NCBI GenBank assembly: GCA_032158295.1
Contig: CM063249.1
Location: 13,496,078 to 13,560,077, forward strand
Reading direction: 5' to 3'
Length of the DNA: 64,000 nt
DNA from: Pycnopodia helianthoides
Lineage: Eukaryota > Echinodermata > Asteroidea > Forcipulatida > Asteriidae
A model generated the notes under the pieces. It did not search any database. It had not been told where the DNA came from and saw only the letters and a list, made by a program, of their open reading frames with translations. The position numbers and the translations under genes are program-made. This document shows, piece after piece, positions 12,362-27,000 of the stretch (positions within the stretch are counted from its first letter, which is position 1; the number at the start of each line of letters is the position of its first letter).

Positions 12362-15061
12362 GACTTGCGAGATCGATCACCCCTGGGAACGAGGTTTGCC
12401 ACACTCCTTCGTGCGATTCAGTACGTTTTTCCTGTGACGGCGTTAGCCACATTATTACGGAAGTACGAAGAACTCCGATTTATTTTCTGAAATAATGTCA
12501 CCCATTGATATGTCACCCATCACAAGTGTATTTCAGGACACAAAGAGTAAATGAGGTAATTTCCAGCTTCTTAGATCAGGTAAAAATGTTGTTAAAAATT
12601 AGTTGAAATTTGTTCGCGAGAAGCTTATTACAGGACGTCAGTGCAGTGCAACGGATACTGGGGTGGACCACCGGGGTACGAGCCCTTTGTAAAGTTAGCA
12701 GAGTCAATGACAATAAGGAAATGACAGTGTCATGATAAGGAAATGACAGTGTCACGACAGTGTCATGTCACCACCCATGCTGCCACTGTCACTATCTGTG
12801 GTAATTCCATCTATATTTGGGACTTCCCAACTGCATGTAACACTCAAGTTGGGATTGGTCCAAACTATTGGGACGATTCTAAAGTTTGGATAAAACAATG
12901 TCATGTGTATTGCTACTCTGAATGTAATTAATGTGAGGTCGTGTTTCATGAACGGGATCATAATCGACCGTCGGTGGTCGGTGGTGGTCGGGAGTAGGGT
13001 TCTGAATCTGAATTATAACGCCGTTCGGCAGTTCCCGCTTTTATGACCTCTCCGAGCTCAATGTGAATCCGGTTTATAAAATTGAGGGTGGGGCGGGGGG
13101 GGGTAGGGGTTACACGATAACATGGTTAACCGACTGATCATCCGGCCAGCGTTTAAATTTTTATTGTTCGGGAAAACGTAAAAAAAATCACTCGAAAGTG
13201 CCGCGAAAGGCTGACAAAATAGCGATCACGATGTACATTGTACACAACGCCGATCCCGTGGATGCGACACACACACAAACATCGTTTCCGATCCAATTTA
13301 CAGGCGTGTGTAGTCTTCGTTTTCGTTACTTTGCGTGCAAAAATAAATGCAAGAAACATTGAACGCTAGGGCGGGGAACAATTCGGTACAGTCTAAAGTC
13401 CCTCTATGGTGAAACTACGTGATAGCATACAAACGTGTCTGCGCATGCTCTCAAAAAGCGGTTATTCCCCGAAATTGCAATAAGTTTATCATCGCTGGTC
13501 TTTTGACAGCATGCATGGTCATCAAGGAGCACAGTTTCCCGGAAGTTTTAGCTTGTTTAAGAAAAACTACAGAACGTGTAGGCTTCATTTAAAAAAAATT
13601 ACAAATTTAGGATACCCTGGATGAACAAAAGCAGTATTTTACTGTGTAAGGTAAGACTATCTTTCTTCTTGATCTTGTTTTGTTTGTTTGTTTTAGACTC
13701 TCCAGTCCCAACTAAAACCCATTTGTCCTTTTTTACACGTTAGAGCGTAAGCCTAAATATGAAGTGCTGTACGTACATAGATGAAGTTAACTAAACGAAT
13801 CAACGATCGTGAATAGGTATTAGGTATTCCATAACGTCCATTCATGGTTGCTCCATGAGCGTTAGGAAATTGCAGTTGTTGATTGTGCGGCGATGTAAAC
13901 GATGCTCTGTGTACATGATTCATGAAAGAACAATTATCGTCAAATATGGGAGGCATCCAACTTCAAAATGCCGAGAATTTTGGATCAAAATGAAGAACAG
14001 TTCGTACGGCCGGAGTTAGATAAAGAAAAAATGGAAGTGGTCCTGGTTAGATAGAGGGAGATGTTGAAATTAAACTGCCTGGGTGGTATTGTTATTTTTT
14101 TTTTACTGTTTAACATGAAAATCCACATCTCAAAATTATACAAAATTTTCTCAAGAAATAACCCAAGAACTGAAAATACGTGTCAAATATTAACTTATTA
14201 TTATAGAGTGATACATTTAGATTCTCAAGTGTCAATTGTGTTTATTTCTGCTGTTTAATATGGACATTCAGATCTAAAAACTACATTGAATTGCTTGAAA
14301 ATTATACTTTTCAGTACCTAAATTGTCAAAATTTTCTAAAAATTACTCTGTATGTAATTTATGTAACCGGGTGTTTCATGAAAGGGATCATAATCGACCG
14401 TCACACCAACTTGCATGACTTGGGTAACTTACTCACAGATACTTACGGAACATTCGTTTTAGTCAGGCCATGTGAGTTTTCGACCGGAAAAAACGCCCCT
14501 CCCCCAACTTTTTCCATTGTTAGAGTTAGTGTTATTTTCTAAATAAGTTGCTTTCCCTGCGCATCCGCACCTGAGCTAGCTCTGTCCTGGGCTGTAGCTG
14601 ACCCTACAAAATCTCAAATTTGTAATCAAATATTTATTTTTAAGGATGACAGTCAATGAAAACACTGTACATGTAGTATTAGTACTAAGTTAAGTGTTTT
14701 AAAAGCATGAGTATGCAAAACCTCCTTTAATTTTTAAACGTATGGTTAACTTTTAGGACAACAACAGCGTTCTGTTTGATGTGACCTTTGCCCTTTGACC
14801 TGTACAGAAAATAAGATTTGAAAATAAACAGGTCACTGCTAAAGTTGACAACTGACAAACCTTGTCAGAAGCAACTACATGTACCTACATGATATGAGTA
14901 CAAAGTAAATATTTTTTTCTTAACGAACAATTCATTCTCAGGGAGTTAGGAGAAGAAAAAAAATGTCTTCATGGACATAACTGATTGAACTCGATTGAAC
15001 ATTGAACCTGTTCTCTGTCACCCTTTGCTTTTGTTTTCTACTCACAGTGACACAGTTCAAG
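12362..15061. other. Region upstream of SLF1 copy B; no coding found
   Basis: Contains a short cluster of gacagtgtcatg repeats (12724-12768), a G-rich run near 13085-13110 and a pair of 60-bp direct repeats. It should hold the promoter and a 5' UTR exon of the downstream SLF1 gene, because the first coding exon begins just after an acceptor (AG at 15046-15047), but I cannot place them. Confidence 0.4.
12913..14402. repeat. Pair of 60-bp direct repeats about 1.43 kb apart
   Basis: 12913-12972 and 14343-14402 share tactctg.atgtaatt.atgt followed by gtgtttcatga and gggatcataatcgaccgtc with few differences. Sequence on either side diverges. Confidence 0.75.
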
Positions 15062-18000
15062 ATGAAGCAACAGCAGCTTCCAATGCGACGCAAGTCAGAT
15101 CGTCAGCAGTCCTGTCAATATAGTTTCCTACTGTCTGGATTTGGAGATCATGAAAAAACAACACTTGGTCGTCAGATCAGCCGACTTGGTGGAAAGTACC
15201 TTGAATGCAAGGTTAGTCATATCAGTCCTAGAATTACGTGGAGGCCAGGCCATAGAGCTGCTTAAGCAGAAAATATTGCTTAACAATATTCTAAGCAGAA
15301 TCGAGCATACCAGTCAAAAATTCTACATGTAACATGGTAGTTTTGCTGGTAACCTTGTTCTGGTAAGCATCATTTTGTTGTGTTGAGCTGTTTTTTGCTC
15401 TTAAGCAGCTTGATGAAATCAGGTCTTGGCCAATGGTGCCCCTTCAAAATTTTCTCACAGACTTTAGGATTTTAGAAGTGCCCCTTGCACAGTGAAAATG
15501 GCCTTGCCCTCTTAAACATAAAATTCTAAGTGTGTCACATCAAAGCAACTTTAATGAAAAACAAACTAAAGTTGACACTTAATCAAAAATATAGTGTTTT
15601 ACTTTCAATCTGAAAGCTCACTAGGTATAAAATTCATGGCATTATCATTCAATTTCACAGGAGCAGATGTCTTTTACCAACTGCTCATAAAAACTTTTCA
15701 CTTCTCACTAGAATGGCAAAGGTTGTGGGTTCGAATCCCACTTGAGTATCATCCTGTGGATTTTTTTTTCACAGAACACAAGAAAGTGGTGAGTATACGA
15801 AAAAATTCCTGATGCAAATTTATCATCTGTTAAAAAGGTTTTATCTGTATCAAAGTCAAATTATTTTGTGTAATTTTGGTGATATTTGTTGGGCAGGAAT
15901 TTTCACTAGATTGCACCCACGTTGTCTGCAAACGACCAATGAGAAGTGAGAAGTTCTTATGTGGATGTGCATCAGGTAAGATTGAAATAGCTTTCTTTTT
16001 CACTGTTTATGTAACTTGTTTGTTCAGTCACTCTGTATTGCTTTGGTCAGATAAATAAAAGTAATAATATTACACTCCACTTCCCATTGACGCTTCTTTA
16101 ACAAATTTTTGTGCATTTTCTTTGGCATATGTGGAAAGTTTTGGTCTGTTTATTTTGCAACAGCAATTTGTCCAAATTTATTTTTAAAAAGAAAAAGAAA
16201 ATCTTCAGCAAAAATTGGTTAAATGCAACTTTATTGCACTAAACAAATGCTTTTGTTATTAGTATTTGTTTTTCTTGTGCAAAACAAGTTTGGTTTGAGA
16301 GAAGAAAACTTTATTCTTACCTAAGCCAGAATGCTTTGGCGATTTGGGTTGAACTTTTTTGTCTTTGTCCAGGGAAATGGATAGTTTCTCCTGATTTCAT
16401 CCACGACAGTACAGCAGCAGGTCGCTGGTTAGAAGAAGCCAACTACGAATGGGGCAACGAGACTTCTGATGACAGTAATAGTAGTATCACCAGTGCATCC
16501 ATGGTGAACTCCCCCAAGCGACGGCGGGAACACCCAGAGCTGAAGAATCAGCGAGTTTTTGAAGGATGGAATGTCGCTATACTTTTGAATAATACCAAGA
16601 ACAGAACAGTGTACAAAAGGTACTTTTTTCTATTCATGTGTGACTTGACCAACCGTTTGACAGCAGGGGTTTTGTTTGGCGGAACAGCTGAAATTTCTGT
16701 GTGGTGTATAAACTCATTCACCACATGATATCATAAGGACCCCTTATGATGTCAGAGGCTCAAAGAGCACTCACACTGAGGTCAGAGGAATACTTCTCAT
16801 TGGCTGAGAATTTTGCATAGTTTATGTATAGACCTCAGGCATGCAACTTTCCCTCGGATCAGCTGATTTCCTCTTTTTTATTCTCAGGTTGACCATTCAA
16901 ATTTGAAAAATACTGCACAAAATCATTGAAATTTTGTAATTTCCTCTTTTTTGGTGAAGTTACAGTTGCATGCCTGAGACCAAGAGTCTAACTACCTTGC
17001 CCATACCTCATGGTGTACAGACGATGTTTAAATTACACTGTGCATTTCTATTGTCTGACCGCTGGATGTTCCCAACTAGGGAAAAAACCCACACAATTAG
17101 GTAGGGACTGAAAACACAATTTATATGCAAGGCTTTGATCTGAGACGGGATTTGAACCACGGTCACATAAAAAAAAACACAAAAAAAAACACTAGGCCAA
17201 CCTGATCCCCGAAAACAAGATGGTAAATGACCAGCAAGTTTGTTTTCGCCGTATAGGTTGATAGAGTGTGGCGGAGGGAACGTTCTGTCCTTAGGGTCCC
17301 CTACCAAGAACCTTGAAAGTCTCGCCAAGACGCTCAATTACATCTTCATGGACAAGGACTACCTGGAGAAAGTGCGCCCTCTGCTGGCTGAGGGGGTGCC
17401 ATGCTTGGACCCTGGTTACATCTTGGAATATTTGTTAGAGGTACGGATCGCGAAATACATGTTCTAAAGTTTTTTAAAATAACATTCTTCAAACAGCTTT
17501 TTAAAATTTCAACTTTTCATTGAGAGATCCACAAGTTTCAGGGCTGGAAAATGTACATCATTGGTTTTCGGAGAGACAACTCATCTTCATCCTCTCATGT
17601 CCATAATCACCTTACAATTTCATCAATTTAAGTTGGGAAGGTAGTGCATTCTGCTCTACCAGCCAGGCCCCTAGTGGATGATACCCATGCCTACATCCTT
17701 ACGGACTGTGAAGGGGGTAACCCTATTTCAGCCCCAGGAGTAGGTGGCAACGTGCCCCTGGTGTCAGTTGATTTGGGTCAACAGCCCAAACCAGTTTAGT
17801 GTAGCCCTCACCTTGAAGTGGCCGTTCGGCCTTGTGAGTAAGGCAATATCTCATTAAAAAATATATAAAAATCAAATCTTGAGGTCAAATTTCAGTGAAG
17901 CTATTAAAAAAACAACTTTGTTGCACATTCATATTATGCTTTTGATTGCTGCAAAGGTGATTTGGGTAGTGTTCAGATCGTATTTTCTCAGCTTTGACAG

Positions 18001-21000
18001 TATTTTAATGAGAAATATTTCCCCAGGGGATTAGTACGATTGTAAACTTTATAATTACCGAGCTTTCAGATTAAAACTTATTAATTTTGTCCGCCAGATG
18101 ATGATCAGTCCTGTACTTCGTCTTTCAATGTTTGTAAATTTTAATGGAAAGTTTGAATTGATTTGGTCTTTTAATAAAACAGTTTTGGATTTAGGATTTG
18201 AGGCTTCCATGGTCGAGATAGATATCGTTGTAAGTTCTTTTGGGTACAACATTTATTAATCTCTTCTACAAGGAAGAATTGGAAGTAGGGTTTGAAGCTT
18301 TGCATGGTGTACAATCTAGTAGTAGGGTTGCGGTAACACCATAGTTGCATGACAGAATCTCTCTTTGAGTTGTGGTGGTTCTGAAAAGAACAGGTTTTGT
18401 TACCCGACATTACACCATGTATTAATCTCTCATAGGAAGAAGTGTGGGATCTAAAGAGAGCCAGTTGGCCTATTCTCAACTTATCTACTCGTTGATGACT
18501 CATGACGATAACTAGATCACACTTGTTGAAACAATGAAAACCAACCGACTCTTTTCAGAGTCAGCTCTTTTCAGAGTTGGCTCTTTTCAGAGTCAACTGG
18601 CTCTTTTCAAATGTTGGCTCTTTTCAGAGTCAACCGACTCTTTTCAGAGTCAGCTCTTTTCAGAGTTGGCTCTTTTCAGAGTCAACTGGCTCTTTTCAGA
18701 GTCAGCTCTTTTCAGAGTTGGCTCTTTTCAGAGTCAACTGGCTCTTTTCAGAGTTGGCTCTTTTCAGAGTCAACTGGCTCTTTTCAAATGTTGGCTCTTT
18801 TCAGAGCCAACATTTGTTTCTAGAAGAGATTTATCAATACACGGTGTGACGGAAAGAACTTACAACATTATGATTTTGTCAATTTCCTCTTCCAGGAAAG
18901 CCCTGATATTGAACAGTATGACATTAGGACATATGAGCCCAACCAAAGAAAGAAAGGCTCAGATGTAAACAGTCTTTCTAGCAGAGCCTCGAGTTCTACA
19001 AACTCACCACTCCGAGGTAAGTCTCTAAATCCAGGCCTTGGCTGCATTATTTTTCCGGCTAGTTGACCGGGCTAGTCATCTGTAATTTGACTAATCCATG
19101 TTTGTTATGACCTGTTTGTGTACATAAATGATAACTTCTGCTGCTGTTTAGTAAGATGCTAAATCAAACTGAAATTTATCTGACCTTTCAATATCATCCG
19201 CTAATATGAATGATTCTTAATAGATTGTGCAAGTCCCGCTTGTATCGAAAACGACAAAAACAACTTGAACGAAGACTATATTTCTCTATGAAATCAAATC
19301 TTCTGTTTAAATTATATTTATACAAAATTCTCGGAAATAAAAACACCCATGGAAAATTGTTCCAAATACAGTTTCAACGTATATATATAATACAGATAAT
19401 TTGTTAAAATTTACATTGAAGCAAAAATAAAATTTGGGAGGAGGATGCTTATCTTTTGCCTGAGTTTGTGCGACCATTACATAGATTTAATGATAACATA
19501 AACATCAGTTGGGCAAAATTCTCACTTGTTTACAAGAAACCAGAAACGGTGGTCAAGTGGTACTTTCAAGTTTTCAAGTACTTTCTTTGTTGATTTGTTT
19601 AATTTATTTTACTCTCATATATTTCATGGCTAAATTTTACTTTCCCAACAGAAATGTTAATTTTTATAGCCATAAACTTTGTTAAACTAAAGTTTTGAAG
19701 AAACAGAATGGCGCACATTTAAAACTCAATGGTTGGGACCAACTTAGTTCCGGAAGTTAGATTATGCCCGAGAGCTATACAGTCTATTACGGAATATTAC
19801 TCTGAACTGCATATCTGTTGACTTTTTACAGGGCGTTCCCTAAGCCTTGCTCGTACTACACCACGTATAGCTACACCCCTTAAAGTGTCTACCCACGCCA
19901 CGAAGCCAAAGCGATACCGCCAAAGCCAGCTTCCAGAGTCGCTATTCACCCAATCCTCCAGTCAGAGCCAGGCCTCTGACTCTCAGAGCCAGTCACCAAA
20001 AGCCTCTTCAAAGCATTGTTCACCAATAACCAAGTCACTGGCAACACCGTCGTCTTTTACCCAGACAACCCTGACCCGGTCACCTTTGACCCGGTCACCT
20101 TTGACCCGGTCACCTTTGACCCGGTCACCTTTGACCCGGTCACCTTTGACCCGGTCACCTTTGACCCGGTCACCTTTGACCCTGTCACCTTTGACCCTTT
20201 CACCTTTGACCCTTTCACCTTTGACCCTTTCACCTTTGACCTGGTCACCTTTGACCCGGTCAAGACACCAGGTGGCCGTGGGAAATTTGCTAAACATACC
20301 GCACAGAGCAAAGATCCTAGTATTGCTGTCAAGGGTGAGACACTTGTGAATAGGAAACTGTTTTCGTCACATCAGGTTCAGAAGACAGTGGAAGAGGTTC
20401 AGAAAAAGGTGAAGGAAAATGTATTCAAATTGCCTTGATTTAATCTTGTTTGCAGGAATTCCATTTTGGCACCAACAAACTAGCACCAACAGGGTGTCTG
20501 AATTAAGCTTGGACGGTTCCAGAAATTTCGGACTCGGTTCTGGTTCTGAAAAAAGACTCAGTTCTGAGTCGGACCCGGTTCCACTATATTCAATAAAAGA
20601 CATAAGCGGTCCTGGTCCCGGCCCTGGCCCCGAGCGTACTCGCACACTTATGAGCTAACTGAAATTCCCCAAGTCCAGCACTGAGGCACTGAGCGCCGAT
20701 TCTTTCTCCGGTAGTTTGTGTACACATGTACGAATGCACTGTACACTGTATGTGGTGTGACCTGGAAATTTGGGCCACTCCATTACATATTTTAGGGGAG
20801 AACAGTTATGACTCTCATAGTTTCTCAAAGAAAGATGTTCATTGGGGGGAACAAACTTGGGAAAAAAAACAGTACCTTAATGCTGTTGGGCCAATCACAA
20901 TGAATTTAACATGTATGAAAAAAAATTAAACATGTAAAAAAGATTGCCCACTGACACGGACTGTAGTGTTATAGTGTATGGCTGATAGATAGCACAATGC

Positions 21001-24000
21001 TATTTGGCGGGTTTGTGGTTTGCAATGTTACACGATTTACATACAGTGCAGGGCCATAATATAACAATACTTTCACATTTTCGCTTTGTATGCCGCCCAG
21101 AGCACAGAGCAATTTGCAAGTTCCACATTTGTTCCTGGTAGGGGGTCACTACTGTCAACTTGTCAAGTGTCAATCGCGCATTGTCCAATGGCTCGGTGAA
21201 CCTGCACTCTTACGTGATATTTGGTACATCGTCTTATCAGCTCAAAAGTCTGTGCTGAGTCTGTGGTCAATTCTTACCACATCAGGACTCAATTTACAGA
21301 GTCGGTTTGGTTATTCTTCATTAATTCGGTGAGCCGGTCCTGGGTTTGGTTATTCTTCATTAATTCGGTGAGCCGGTCCTGGGACCGGCTCAGCAGAACA
21401 GTTTGGACTCGGTCTGGTGATTGCTAAATTGAAACCTGTTCTAATGATACATGTAACATCGTAGATATATTTTTTTCCTACAGTACTCGCCATCCTATTA
21501 CTCTCGTGTTCCTTACTGGATACAAGTCACACCTCCTAAATATCAGGTAAAATATCAAGAGTGCACTTAATTCTATGTCTGCAGGCAAACTACATGATTC
21601 AATGTAATAACCCGTTGATTATAGAGTTCATGCCAGGGCCCAATTTTATAGAGCATCTTAAGCACAAAAGTAGCTAAGCACAACAACATTGTGTTGACCA
21701 GAATAAGGTTGCCAGCCAAAGTATCATTCCATGTGTATCATCTGTGACTGTATCCTGCTCAGGTTTGCTTAGCAGGAAATTGTTAAGCACTTTTTGCTGC
21801 TTAAGCAGCTGTATGAAATTGGGCCTAGTACCTAATCCAAATACTTATCCTCTACTAAATTTGGTGTCAATCAAGGACAAGGAAGACGTAACGATGCCTT
21901 TCCCCACCATGGTCTGCAATTTCATTGAGGCAAACCTGGAGGAAGGCCTGTGGTTGAGAGCGGTGGAGAGCATCCAATCCTACTTATCTGTCAAGAAATA
22001 CCCTCCATCATCGTTACTACACGTCATCATGAGCAAGGTTTTAGAGGTAAGAAGTTGATCCTCAAGAAACCAGCTTTCCAATTAGCATGAAAGACAGTGG
22101 ATTGTACTTTTGTTTAATATTGTTTAAATCTGTTTTTGTATAACACTCCCATGGGCTTTTCAATTTTGTTTTCTCCCCCAATCTAGTCGACCATATATTT
22201 GAATTGCCTGCATAAATTTTGACTAACCCCTGTGACAAATATATCATGTATTTCCCCCCCCTTTTTCCCCATTTACTTATGATAGTGGAAAGACGTTGCT
22301 TTCACTTCCCGAGCCATCAATCTCTTAAAGTCTGTGCTCTGTGTCCATCGCCCGTCCACACCAGAGATGTCTCAGGTCTACCTTGAGTCTTTTGTGCCGT
22401 CTGCTGATAACGATTTGTTTGGTCTGGAGAGTGATGATCCCATCAACACACCATGGGATTTCATTGGTAGTGTCATTAGGTACCAGACTGTCTTTTGCTT
22501 TTTTTTCTTTCTTTCATTTTCTTTTCTTTTTTTCCTTTGTTAAAATTTCTACTGACATTCAGGGCCCAAATGTAAAGAATCTCCACTAGACCACAGGTCT
22601 TGTAATTCAGAACTTTTACTGGACCAGAATTTGTTTTACAAGACCCAAAAATATTTTGCTCTATTTGTAAACTTGCTTAACTTTGAAAAGGCAGATTGGA
22701 AATGATTAGTGTAAACACTCCACTCCGCTCTTGCGCTCAGGGTTCAGAGAAACTAGAGTACAGATATAAATTCCTCTAAATGTCTGCACTACGATAGCAT
22801 CATGCTTGAAACAGGATCCCAAGGACACCCACATGAGGGGAGTACTTGTGATTCCCCCATACATGTCAAATATTTGCATCTTTTTTACAGGAAGTCCTTG
22901 CAGCTGCCCCTAGAAGATTGTGAGGAGGATACAAAGGAGCAAGAGCAAGCTCAGCAGTCAGTCTTAAGGAACAATCATCAGATGTTACTGAGCTACATCG
23001 TAGCTCTAGTGGAGCAAGACTTCCAGGTCTGGGTGCATCGGTGAGTGATGTGGCTCGTATTTTTTTTTAAAGCAATCAAATTGACCCCTTGCATTGGCCT
23101 CCATTGCTGATGACAAACATTGCTGATGTTTAGTACTAGGTGGGGACAACAACCGAGCTGCTTTGACACCTCAGTCTTTGTTTTGAACCTCCCTATTGTA
23201 CAGCCAGCAGAATTCAACCAGCGAGGAGCAGAAATCATGTCACTGTATGCTGTCCGGTATTCTATGGCCAGATGGTCATGTCAAAGCGTCAGGTCCATTT
23301 GCCACACAGCTGATCAGCTTCATGCTTCAGGCTGTGGCGGCTATTGGGAGCGCATCACACATGGTGAGATACTCCATCCTACAAAACCCTTCATTCCTGT
23401 AATGTTGAACCACTCATTATTCATGGTTTGGAGTGATAGATACACTATGCCAGCCTGCAATATGTTGACATTTGGTGATTTCAGCTGTACAGTTCATGGA
23501 TAGTTTTATTATGGATAGTATGGATAATTATGTTATAATTAGTATATTATTAGTATCACTCTCTGTGGTGATGAAACCAATTGACCCTTAAAAGTGACTA
23601 TCACTGTAACCTGTCGGCCTGAAGATACATGTGAAAAGAAGGATGTATAGGCATGGGTATCATCCACTAGGAGCCTGGCTGGTAGAACAGAATGCACTAG
23701 CTTCCCAACTTTTTACGAAGCAGTTATGGTTAAGTGCCTTGCTCAAGGGCACAAGTGTCATGACCGGGATTCGAACCCACACTCTGCTGCTGGCAACACC
23801 AGAGCTTGGGTCCGGTGAACTAGACCACTCGGCCACGACACGCCACAAAATAAGGAAATGTCAGGTATATATGTGGGAGGAAAACCCTAAATGGGGAAAA
23901 CCCACTCGATCAAGTAGGGACTGAAAAACCAATCCACATTCAAAGCTCCAGTCCGGGATTCTAACCTGGGTCCACAGAGGTAAAAGGAAGGGAAGAAACC

Positions 24001-27000
24001 ACTGAGCCAATTGAACCTGCCCAGTTTTTACAAAGTGCAAGATGTCTTTAGACGGTGGCAGCATAGTGTCGTAGCTGATGGGGCATCTGCGCATGTATTG
24101 TATTGTTCTTAATAATACAGGAAATTTTAACATGTTTCCAAATTGTGGCTTCTGTGTGGGATTTACTTTTGACAATGATACTGATTATATGCAACTGTGA
24201 CAAAACCAAAGTAAATAAACCTCACATAGCCATATATTTACAATTTATGAACAAGATGTCAACATTCTTTTGTGTAGTACCCTTGCCTGAGGATGATAAT
24301 AAGTTTAGTGGAATTGGCCGCAGAGACCTGCAGAGTTATCACTGGAGACAGTAGCATATTGGGACACGCTGAGACCGGAGTCCATCTGGACTTCGCTGCT
24401 GAGATTGCTTCTATGCTATTGCAAGGTCAGTTTGATCAGTGGGTTTAGTCTTATATAGTGCACGTAGCTACCAATAAGGTACTTGCGGCACTTGAAGAAA
24501 CAAAAACATTTTAAGATAGATTTTGAATGTTTTGGAATTATCTCAATGATTTTTACACCTGCGTACATGTGTCACTGACCTGTAAAAAAAAGGTCAGGCC
24601 CGGTCGGCAAATGTAAGCAAGCAACAGCCACATGACGTAGCCAACCACTATGTTCATCACTGAGCATAAGGTATTTTAGCATTAATAAATGGACGATAAA
24701 TGGAAATAAATTGTTTCAATTTTGTTCTATAGAGGGCCTGGTGGAAAACATGGAATCTCTCAATGTTCTTCTGTCCCTCCTGCGACCTGATTGGTTAAAA
24801 CTGAAGGTGGTAGAGAGTTTGCTGTGTGCCTATGATGATAGCCTAGTGAGAGAGGATTTCAGAGATCAGCCTCTATCGCTCAGAAAAGTGGTACGCTTAG
24901 TTTTTGTAAATCTGTAAATCGCTAACATCTGCCAGAAGTTCTACAGTAAAATCAATATTTAGCTTATTTAAAACCATCCTACTGTCCTTAATATTAGCTG
25001 GTACAGTTCACAACCAAACATTCACAACTGTAGTTAGCTGCACAGGCTGTGTACGGTGGAGAAACTGCATGCGCAGAACTATCTGCTGTGCATTTACCAC
25101 ACATTGCAAGCTTGAATGGTGAACTGGCAAGCTGGTTTTCTTCTTTAAAAAAAAACACTGCACAAATTTAAGTGTGGTTGGACATTTACTCTTGCTTACA
25201 ACTATAAAGTTTCATGTCTGCAAAACCATACGATTGACAGGGTTCATGCCCAGGATTTCTTTAGTGGTGGAAAAATGTTTCCCTGGAAACCATCGCAAGA
25301 TGGATCAGTTACACGGTAGATCATATAAATAAACTCAAATCAAAGAAGTACTCATAATTAATGGCTTCAGATACCATTTTTACTGGTAAAAACCCAATTT
25401 TACATTTCGTTGAGAACCTTTGAAAAGGAAATTGCAAGTGTAATTAAAAAAATTTGAAAATGTGTGGTGGTCAGAAAAAGAGAAAATTCTGCCAGTGGTG
25501 GTTCGGGAATCCTGAGTGCCGGGCGGGTTTTCCGGCACCGACCACTGTGGGCAGAACCCTGGATTGATATTGGTCAGATGAGGGTTAAAATTATAAACAC
25601 ATATTGTAACGTCTGTAGTACAAGGGCTGTAGTGGAAGAAATAATTCCAACATTTTGGAGGATATAATATTCATGTTGTATACACAGTACAGGATTGATT
25701 AGTATCTCTAACAAAACTATTAGTTTCAATCTGAAATCTCACAAACTGTGAAGATAATAGCAGTACCAATCCTCCAGAGAAATATTTCCGTCTCAATTAC
25801 TGTTGGTTTGAGGAAATGGCATTTGAAGATCCATTCCTTTATTTGGGTTCTCGCACTGTGATTCTGAAAGTATTAAATATACTAGTGCAAGCCTGATACT
25901 TCACAGAGGGAGTTACCTCCATGCCCCTGGTCATTTCCTTGTTGCCCCCTTAAAAAGTTCCAGTAGAAATGTAGATTTCTCTTATAAAAGTGCCATTTAC
26001 TGTGGCAAACTGCCTTTCCCTTACAAGAACAAAGTGTAAGACCTGCTAATGTTGTGGTTTTTGTTTTAGGTGCAATTCTGTGTCCACTCCGGCTCTCTGT
26101 TTTACAAAGTACATGAGAAAAGTAAATTGTCATTTGCTTTCGTTCATGGTGTTTTTTTCTCTCCACAGGTGAACTATTATTTTTATCTGTTACCTCTGAT
26201 GACGACAGCTTCCCTGTCTGCTAGGACACCTGAAAAGCAAAACCAACCGATTATAACTAAGTCCAGGAAAAGACGGCATCAAGATACCGTCCAAGCTGGA
26301 CCTCTCCAGACTCTGGCGTGAGTATCAACTGCTGCAATTGTTATTCTTTATTTCTGGTAATCAAACCAAGGATGCCTCATAAGTGAACTTAACCACTAGA
26401 GGAAACCTGTAGGCAAGGGTGCTTGCCATGAAATGTTTGCCAATGCCAAAACAGAAATCATTACTCGATGGTGGTTTTCTAGGCACCCTGCTGAATGTAT
26501 CAAAATGCAACACAGTTGAAATGTAAAACCCGCTCAATGCAGCAAAATGCAACAGAGGACTCTGTTGTATTGTGAAGTGAACTGGTTTACACCAGCCATA
26601 GCACTGGGCATGTTTACCCAGCAAATTGCACCAATATGCATTGAAGTTTGCTGGGGACTGGGATTGCAAATGGACATGTCAAGGCAATGTAGAACCCTGC
26701 TAAATCCAGCACAGTGAAACAGAGTATGGGATTTGAGTTAACTGCTAATTGCCAAAAGGCACAACTTTTACCATATAAGATAAGACAAGATAAGATTGAT
26801 ATTTTAACAAACATTTATATCTCGCACTGGGGAAATTAAAACTGGCCTTTATTCAAACAGTACCAACAAAAACACTAAAATATGGAACATAAAACAAACT
26901 GAATGATTGATAGAACCAATAAAAGAAAGACAATTACATTTGTATTTGGCAGGGTTCGGTTGTAATAGACTACATCATGTCCTTATGTAACAGGGCCAAA

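Noticed and set aside
18534..18968. Open frames of 70-144 codons reading LFSESALFRVGSFQS
   Set aside because: Produced by the intronic ctcttttcag repeat; no family and no conserved start. Kept only as a possible alternative-splicing signal.
19983..20332. Minus-strand frames rich in VKGDR/VTGSK repeats
   Set aside because: Mirror readings of the 15-bp SLF1 minisatellite; the plus strand has proper splice sites and family context.
20590..20660. Gly-Pro repeat peptide in a short frame
   Set aside because: Short GC-rich simple sequence in an intron; no splice or family support.
23735..23848. Possible tRNA gene on the minus strand
   Set aside because: A and B boxes are present but there is no full cloverleaf, and the downstream tail recurs elsewhere, so it is a SINE.
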